DNA of 64,000 bases from Streptomyces sp. HPF1205 (GTDB lineage Bacteria; Actinomycetota; Actinomycetes; Streptomycetales; Streptomycetaceae): NCBI RefSeq assembly GCF_020400825.1, contig NZ_JAINVH010000003.1, positions 354,353 to 418,352 on the forward strand, in the 5' to 3' direction. Under the pieces are notes generated by a model. That model did no database searches. It had not been told where the DNA came from and saw nothing but the letters and a program-made list of their open reading frames with translations. The first letter of the stretch is position 1. The number at the start of each line of letters is the position of its first letter. Of the stretch, positions 59,694-64,000 are shown piece after piece. The position numbers were made by a program, and so were the translations under genes.

Positions 59694-62120
59694 TCAGAGG
59701 CCGTAGTCCCGCTTCACCGTGTACGCGCACTCCGTGTACTCGTAGTCGTACTGCAGAGTGGAGGTGTGGCTGGCGGGGGTGGTGGAGGAGATGCCCACCG
59801 GCTTGTTGAGGAAGTACGTGGTGCCGGCCGGAAGGTGGAGGGTCTTCTTGCCGTAGTCCTTGCCGCTGCTCTTGCAGGCGTGCGGCCCCGCGTCCGCCTC
59901 GGAGTCGTAGACCTTGCAGTCGGAGCAGCCCCTGATGGTGATGCTGCCGGTCACCGGGCCGGTGAAGAGGACCTGCACCGCGTCCGGGCTGTCGTTGGTG
60001 AACGTCACCGGGATGCTGCCGCCCGAGTCGAGCGTGGGCAGGTGCTTGCCGGCGGCCGGGTCGTGCAGGGCGATCTGCGCGGCGATCGCGATCTTCTTGG
60101 CGAGCGCCACGTGGCTGTCGTGCGGGTACCTGGTGACGAACGCGTTGATGGTGGTCTGCGCGTCGCCGAAGTGGCCGCCCTTGTACTGGTGCACCGCGCA
60201 GGCGTACGTCCCCGACTCCATGTAACCGCCGGCGCGCTTGATGTCCTTGGCGAAGGCGTCCGCCATACCCGCCTGGCGGCCGGGCAGGCCCGTCAGGCTC
60301 CCGTCCAGCTCGCGGATGGTGTCGGTGGCCGTGCAGGGGTCGCTGCCGTTCAGCGCCTGGGCGGCCTGGTCGATCGCCGCCCGGTAGGCGGGTTCGACCT
60401 TCGCGGCCTGCGGGGAGGTGGGGAACGTGGTCAGGAGCTGGGTGAAGTCCGTCTCCGCGGTGGGTGAGGACGGGCTCTCGTCGAGGGACTGCGCGCCGCA
60501 CTCGTACAGCGAGGTCGCCAGCCGGTCGTCGGGCCATCCGGTCAGCTGCCCCAGGGCCTTCTTGTCGAAGTGCGCGGGTACGGTGCGCAGGTACTGCAGC
60601 GGCTCGACCGCGTCGCAGTACTTCTTCTGGTCGTACGCCGCGCCGACCGCCGTGTAGTACGTGGCCAGGCTCGCGGGCACGCGCTTGGCGGCCCGCGAAC
60701 CGGCGTGGTGGTCGTACAGGTCGCGGTAGGCGGCCAGCGCCTTGGCGTAGTCGGGCTTGGCCGCGTCGAACGGGCGGGTCCTGGAGACCTGCACGAGGTG
60801 GTCGGCGGTGTGGAGGCGGTCGAGCAGCATCTTTTGCGTCGCCTCGTCCTGCGCGCCCTTGTAGAGGACGGCACCGCCGACGGGCACGGCCAGCAGCACC
60901 AGCCCGAGGACGGCGGCGACGGGCGACTTCGCCGGCCACGACAGCGGCCGGCGCAGGCCGCTCAGGGCGCCGTGGACGGCCGCCGCCACGAGGAGGACGG
61001 CGTAAGCGGCGACCACCTTGCCGGACACGCCGTCGGGGTCGGCGGGCAGCGCGGCCACCAGCAGGGCGGCCGTCGCTGCCAGGCACACCGCCAGCCCGGC
61101 CCAGCGGCGCAGCAGCGCGTACCCGAGCCCGAGCCCGCTGAGGTTGAGCAGTGCGACGGCCACGGCCCGCACCGCGTCCGCGGGCCCGGCGGCGACCGGC
61201 TGCCCGTCGGCCGTCAGCGGCGTGGAGCCGAGGTACTCGACGGGTCCGTACGGCGAGGGCGGCACGGCGGCGGACGCGGGCGGGGCGGGCGGGGCAGGTG
61301 GCGGGGGCGGGAAGGACGTCCCCGCGGGGGCGTAGGGCTCGGCGGCCCGGGCGGGCGGCGCGGGCGGCGGTACGAGGGGGGCGGGCGGCGCGAAGGCCCC
61401 ACCGCCCGCGGGCGGTTCGGGCCGCTGGGGCGGTTCCGCGGGCTCGGCCAGCAGGAAGTCCGCGGCGGCGGTGGGGCGCGCCGCACCGGAGGGACCGGAG
61501 TCGGACGAGCCGGGGTCGGACGGTCGGGCGTCGGACGAGCCGGAGGCGGACGGTCGGCCCTCGGACGAGCCGGAGGCGGACGGTCGGGCCTCGGACGAGC
61601 CGGAAACGGAGGGACGGGAGGCAGACGAGCCGGAATCGGACAGTCGGGCGTCGGACGAACCGGAGGCGGACGGTCGACCCTCGGACGAGCCGGAAACGGA
61701 GGGACGGGAGGCAGACGAGCCGGAATCGGACAGTCGGGCCTCGGACGAGCCGGAATCGGACGGTCCGGCCTCGGACAGTGCCGGCTCGGACGGTCCGGCC
61801 TCGGACAGTGCCGCCTCGGGCGAGCCCGCCGGGGACGGCACGGCGTCGCTCGGCGCCGGGCTGCCGGCCGTGGCACCGGAGGGCCGCACGCCGTCCGACG
61901 CCCCGTCAGACGCCCCCGCGCCCGCCGCCTTCAAGCGCATCGTGGCACCCGGCCTGGCGTCGGACGGCTCCCCGGCGTCCGGCGCCGCGTCACGCGGCTC
62001 GGGGCCGGTCGGGGCCTGTCCGTCGGGAGCCTGAGCGTCAGGGGCCTGGTCGGGGCGGCGCTCTCCCGGGTCGCGGGGCGTGTCCGCCTCGTCCGTGCCG
62101 TCCTGCTCGTTCGTGGTCAT
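59694..62120 (-). CDS. large membrane protein with Ser/Pro-rich repeats and cysteine-bearing C-terminus
   Basis: 808 residues from ATG 62120 (GGGGGGAAG upstream). Residues 90-215 are a 10-residue repeat (SGSSEGRPSA and variants); a Pro-rich stretch follows. Four membrane helices (AVRAVAVALLNLSGLGLGYAL, WAGLAVCLAATAALLVAAL, VVAAYAVLLVAAAVHGAL, VAAVLGLVLLAVPVGGAVL) lead to an extracytoplasmic domain of about 380 residues, perhaps TPR-like helices (YAKALAAYRDLYDHH) and a beta domain with paired cysteines (GCSDCKVYDSEADAG, PHACKSSG). It is just upstream of the EccD-like gene in the same direction, so possibly part of that unit. Family not recognised. Confidence 0.75.
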   Translation of the reverse strand: MTTNEQDGTDEADTPRDPGERRPDQAPDAQAPDGQAPTGPEPRDAAPDAGEPSDARPGATMRLKAAGAGASDGASDGVRPSGATAGSPAPSDAVPSPAGSPEAALSEAGPSEPALSEAGPSDSGSSEARLSDSGSSASRPSVSGSSEGRPSASGSSDARLSDSGSSASRPSVSGSSEARPSASGSSEGRPSASGSSDARPSDPGSSDSGPSGAARPTAAADFLLAEPAEPPQRPEPPAGGGAFAPPAPLVPPPAPPARAAEPYAPAGTSFPPPPPAPPAPPASAAVPPSPYGPVEYLGSTPLTADGQPVAAGPADAVRAVAVALLNLSGLGLGYALLRRWAGLAVCLAATAALLVAALPADPDGVSGKVVAAYAVLLVAAAVHGALSGLRRPLSWPAKSPVAAVLGLVLLAVPVGGAVLYKGAQDEATQKMLLDRLHTADHLVQVSRTRPFDAAKPDYAKALAAYRDLYDHHAGSRAAKRVPASLATYYTAVGAAYDQKKYCDAVEPLQYLRTVPAHFDKKALGQLTGWPDDRLATSLYECGAQSLDESPSSPTAETDFTQLLTTFPTSPQAAKVEPAYRAAIDQAAQALNGSDPCTATDTIRELDGSLTGLPGRQAGMADAFAKDIKRAGGYMESGTYACAVHQYKGGHFGDAQTTINAFVTRYPHDSHVALAKKIAIAAQIALHDPAAGKHLPTLDSGGSIPVTFTNDSPDAVQVLFTGPVTGSITIRGCSDCKVYDSEADAGPHACKSSGKDYGKKTLHLPAGTTYFLNKPVGISSTTPASHTSTLQYDYEYTECAYTVKRDYGL
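61498..61810 (-). repeat. 30-bp tandem repeat array in the large membrane protein gene
   Basis: About ten units of 30 bp coding SGSSxxRPSx. Some units recur in a higher order (a three-unit, 90-bp block occurs twice: DARLSD, ASRPSV, EGRPSA types). Confidence 0.85.
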
Positions 62121-62356
62121 GGCTGCTTCCCCCCAGAAGTCTTTGCGGGCGTGAATCCGCCCGCGCGGAGCCTATGGGGAGGCCCGCGCGCGGCGCCAAT
62201 CGGAATCGGCCACCTTCGGTTTCACGTTCCCGGCGGCGTTCCCGGCGGCGGGGTCCGCCGGATGGCGGGCCATGGCGGGCGGCGGGCCGCCGCCGTTGAG
62301 AACGTGGGCGTACGCGCAGGCGCACCGCGCGCCGGGTGGCTGGAGGTTCGCCGACC

Positions 62357-63994
62357 GTGTCCGACCGCATGTCCGTCGCCCCGCCGCCCGCGCGGGCGCG
62401 CACCCGTGCCGCGGCCTCCAGGACGGGCGGCGGCGCGCTGCCGTGGCTCGCGGGGGTGTGCGCGGCCTTCGTCCTCGTCCAACTCGCCCTGGTGGTGCCG
62501 GGAAGCGGCCTGGCCTGGGACGAGACGGTATATACCAGCCAGGTCAGCGGCCGGGTCCCGGCCGCGTTCTTCAGTGCGCCGCGCGCCAGGGGCATCACCT
62601 TCCTCGCCGCGCCCGTCGCCCAGGTGACGACCTCCGTACTCGCGCTACGGGTGTGGATGGCGCTGCTGTCCGGGCTGGGCCTGCTCGCCGCGCTGTGGGT
62701 GTGGCGGGCTCTCGTGCCGCCGCGGGTCCTGGCCACGGCCGGGGGGCTGTTCGCCGCGCTGTGGATCACCTTGTTCTACGGCCCGCAGGTGATGCCCAAC
62801 CTGTGGAGCGCGTACGGCGCCCTGGCTGCCGTCGGCTGCTTCCTGCGCGCGGCGCGGGACCGTGGCGGCAGCCGCGACCGTGGCGGCAGCGGCCACCGTG
62901 ACCGATGGGCCCTGGCCGGTGTCGTGGCCGGGGTGGCGGTGACCGGCCTGATGCGGCCGCCCGACGCGGTCTGGCTGGTGGTGCCGCTCGCCGGCGCCGC
63001 GCTGTGGGTACGGCGGTGGCGGCGGCCCGCGCTGTTCGCGGTCCTGGCGGCGGGGCTGCTGCTGGGATGCGCCGAGTGGGTGGTAGAGGCGTACGCCGAC
63101 TACGGCGGGCTCGCCGAGCGGCTGCGGCTGGCCGGGCGGATCCAGGGCGGCATCGGCCGGCACTTCGCCGTGGACGACCAGGTCCGGGCGCTGGACGGGC
63201 GCGCCCTGTGCCGCCCTTGCGACGTGCCGTGGCGGCACAAGGCGACGGCCGGCTGGTGGTTCGCCCTGCCGTTCCTGGCCGTGGGCGGCGTTGTGGCGGC
63301 GCGGCGCACCCGCGGCCCGGCGGTGGCCGTCCTGCCGCCGCTGACCGCCGCCTTCCTCGCGTTCCCGTACCTGTTCACCATCGACTACGCCGCCCCGCGC
63401 TTCCTGCTGCCCGCCTACGCCCTGCTGGCGCTGCCGGTCGCCGAGTGCCTGTGGCGGCTGACCGGAGCGGCCGTGCCGGGAGGCGTACGCGGCGGCGTAC
63501 GCGGAGCCGGGGGCGGGGGCGGACGGCCGAGGCCGGTGGCGGTGGGGCTCGTCGCCGCCGCCCTCGTGGGGCATCTGGCGGTCCAGTACGCGGTCCTGGC
63601 GGGCGCGGTCCACAACAACCGCGTCATGCGCCGGTCCTTCGACGCGGTGGCCGCCGCCCTCCACAGGGCCGGGGTGCGGCCGCCGTGCGTACTGTCGGGG
63701 TCGGCCGCCGTACCCCTCGCCTTCTACGCCGGGTGCGCCTCCCGCGAGACCGGCGGCCCCGACGCGAGCACCACGCCGGCCGCCCTGGTGGCGCGGGCCC
63801 GCGGCGAACCGGTCGCCGTCGTCGTCGCCCCGGGCGGGACGCCGCCGGGCTACGTACGCGCCTGGGCCTCCGTACCGCTGCCGGGAGCCCCGGCCCTCAC
63901 CGGTTACCGCGCCTATGTCGCGCCGCCCGCCCGCCGGGACGGTGCGAGCGGCACGAGGGCGCGCCCCTCTTCAGGGGCGCGCCCTCGCGGTTGA
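62357..63994 (+). CDS. polytopic membrane protein, possibly GT-C/GT39-like
   Basis: 545 residues from GTG 62357 (GGAGG 10 nt upstream; GTG 62336 is an alternative). About 11-12 helices. The first extracytoplasmic loop has WDETVYTSQVSGRVPAAFF, where an Asp-Glu pair sits after helix 1 as in GT-C mannosyl- and arabinosyltransferases; a later loop has CRPCDVPWRHKATAGWW. A soluble C-terminal part includes PCVLSGSAAVPLAFYAGC. GT-C identity is only suggested. The last 13 codons encode a perfect 15-bp hairpin (separate entry). Confidence 0.72.
   Translation: MSDRMSVAPPPARARTRAAASRTGGGALPWLAGVCAAFVLVQLALVVPGSGLAWDETVYTSQVSGRVPAAFFSAPRARGITFLAAPVAQVTTSVLALRVWMALLSGLGLLAALWVWRALVPPRVLATAGGLFAALWITLFYGPQVMPNLWSAYGALAAVGCFLRAARDRGGSRDRGGSGHRDRWALAGVVAGVAVTGLMRPPDAVWLVVPLAGAALWVRRWRRPALFAVLAAGLLLGCAEWVVEAYADYGGLAERLRLAGRIQGGIGRHFAVDDQVRALDGRALCRPCDVPWRHKATAGWWFALPFLAVGGVVAARRTRGPAVAVLPPLTAAFLAFPYLFTIDYAAPRFLLPAYALLALPVAECLWRLTGAAVPGGVRGGVRGAGGGGGRPRPVAVGLVAAALVGHLAVQYAVLAGAVHNNRVMRRSFDAVAAALHRAGVRPPCVLSGSAAVPLAFYAGCASRETGGPDASTTPAALVARARGEPVAVVVAPGGTPPGYVRAWASVPLPGAPALTGYRAYVAPPARRDGASGTRARPSSGARPRG
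63954..63987 (+). terminator. hairpin inside the 3' end of the coding sequence
   Basis: CGAGGGCGCGCCCCT and AGGGGCGCGCCCTCG pair perfectly (15 bp) round a CTTC loop; the stem ends 7 bp before the end of the stop codon at 63994. Probably a transcription terminator overlapping the C-terminal codons. Confidence 0.7.
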
Positions 63995-64000
63995 GGCGGC

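Noticed and set aside
61471..62034. Acidic plus-strand frame DEPEADGRPSDEPE... opposite the repeat array
   Set aside because: Explained by the 30-bp repeat being open on both strands; no ribosome site.

Overview
The window is a GC-rich (about 75%) actinobacterial chromosome segment, almost certainly from a Streptomyces. The signs are near-universal G/C in third codon positions, many GTG/TTG starts, GTGA and ATGA stop-start overlaps, and Streptomyces-typical families: a rodlin, a TipA-like regulator, an SPW-repeat protein, SigE-family and ECF sigma factors, an EccD-like protein and an SCO7613-type membrane protein. The left end (tilS-hpt-ftsH, a zincin_2 protease, ppa, dacB) follows the order I recall around ftsH in S. 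coelicolor. I saw no rRNA, tRNA, CRISPR array, insertion sequence, prophage or large secondary-metabolite cluster.

Layout. 1-8.4 kb: housekeeping genes (ftsH partial, hpt, tilS, zinc metalloprotease, DUF899, ppa, dacB). 8.4-9.7 kb: a TipA-like regulator with a recognisable tipA-type promoter, then a YefM-like antitoxin whose RelE/YoeB partner is internally deleted. 9.8-17.6 kb: ThrE-type exporter, DedA, an orphan sugar-type ABC ATPase, YbjQ, glutamate decarboxylase, dodecin and a divergent MreB-like protein. 17.6-22.4 kb: DUF2786, then a BlaI-M56 sensor pair divergent from a DedA-PAP2 pair with a BlaI-type operator between them, then a rodlin. 22.5-30.7 kb: a three-gene membrane module (YqiJ/NfeD-like, flotillin, giant DUF3686 AAA ATPase). 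31-41.9 kb: YceI/MarR, PucR-type regulator, TatA, SigE-family sigma with a membrane partner, GtrA, dienelactone hydrolase, ECF sigma with SnoaL domain, SPW protein, and a TetR/MFS pair with three operator copies. 42-44.7 kb: split LigD (phosphoesterase plus ligase), a decayed VapC and a conserved hypothetical. 45-52.1 kb: a secreted GH12 glucanase with LacI-like operators; a tightly coupled five-gene operon that looks like an exopolysaccharide synthase/deacetylase system; a second VapC remnant. 52.2-64 kb: membrane proteins, including a ParA/EspI-like ATPase plus EccD-like channel pair reminiscent of type VII secretion, and a large repeat-bearing membrane protein.

How the genes work together. 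The best candidates for little-described systems are three. (i) The 46.0-51.8 kb operon: HexNAc dehydrogenase, NodC/HasA-like synthase, 46-residue membrane peptide, NodB deacetylase and Tat-exported LamG-like protein. (ii) The BlaI/M56 module facing DedA/PAP2, which would link an envelope-damage sensor to recycling of the undecaprenyl carrier. (iii) The YqiJ-flotillin-DUF3686 module with a His-rich loop. Three separate toxin remnants show repeated decay of type II toxin-antitoxin loci. All functional statements come from reading motifs by eye; no database search was run.
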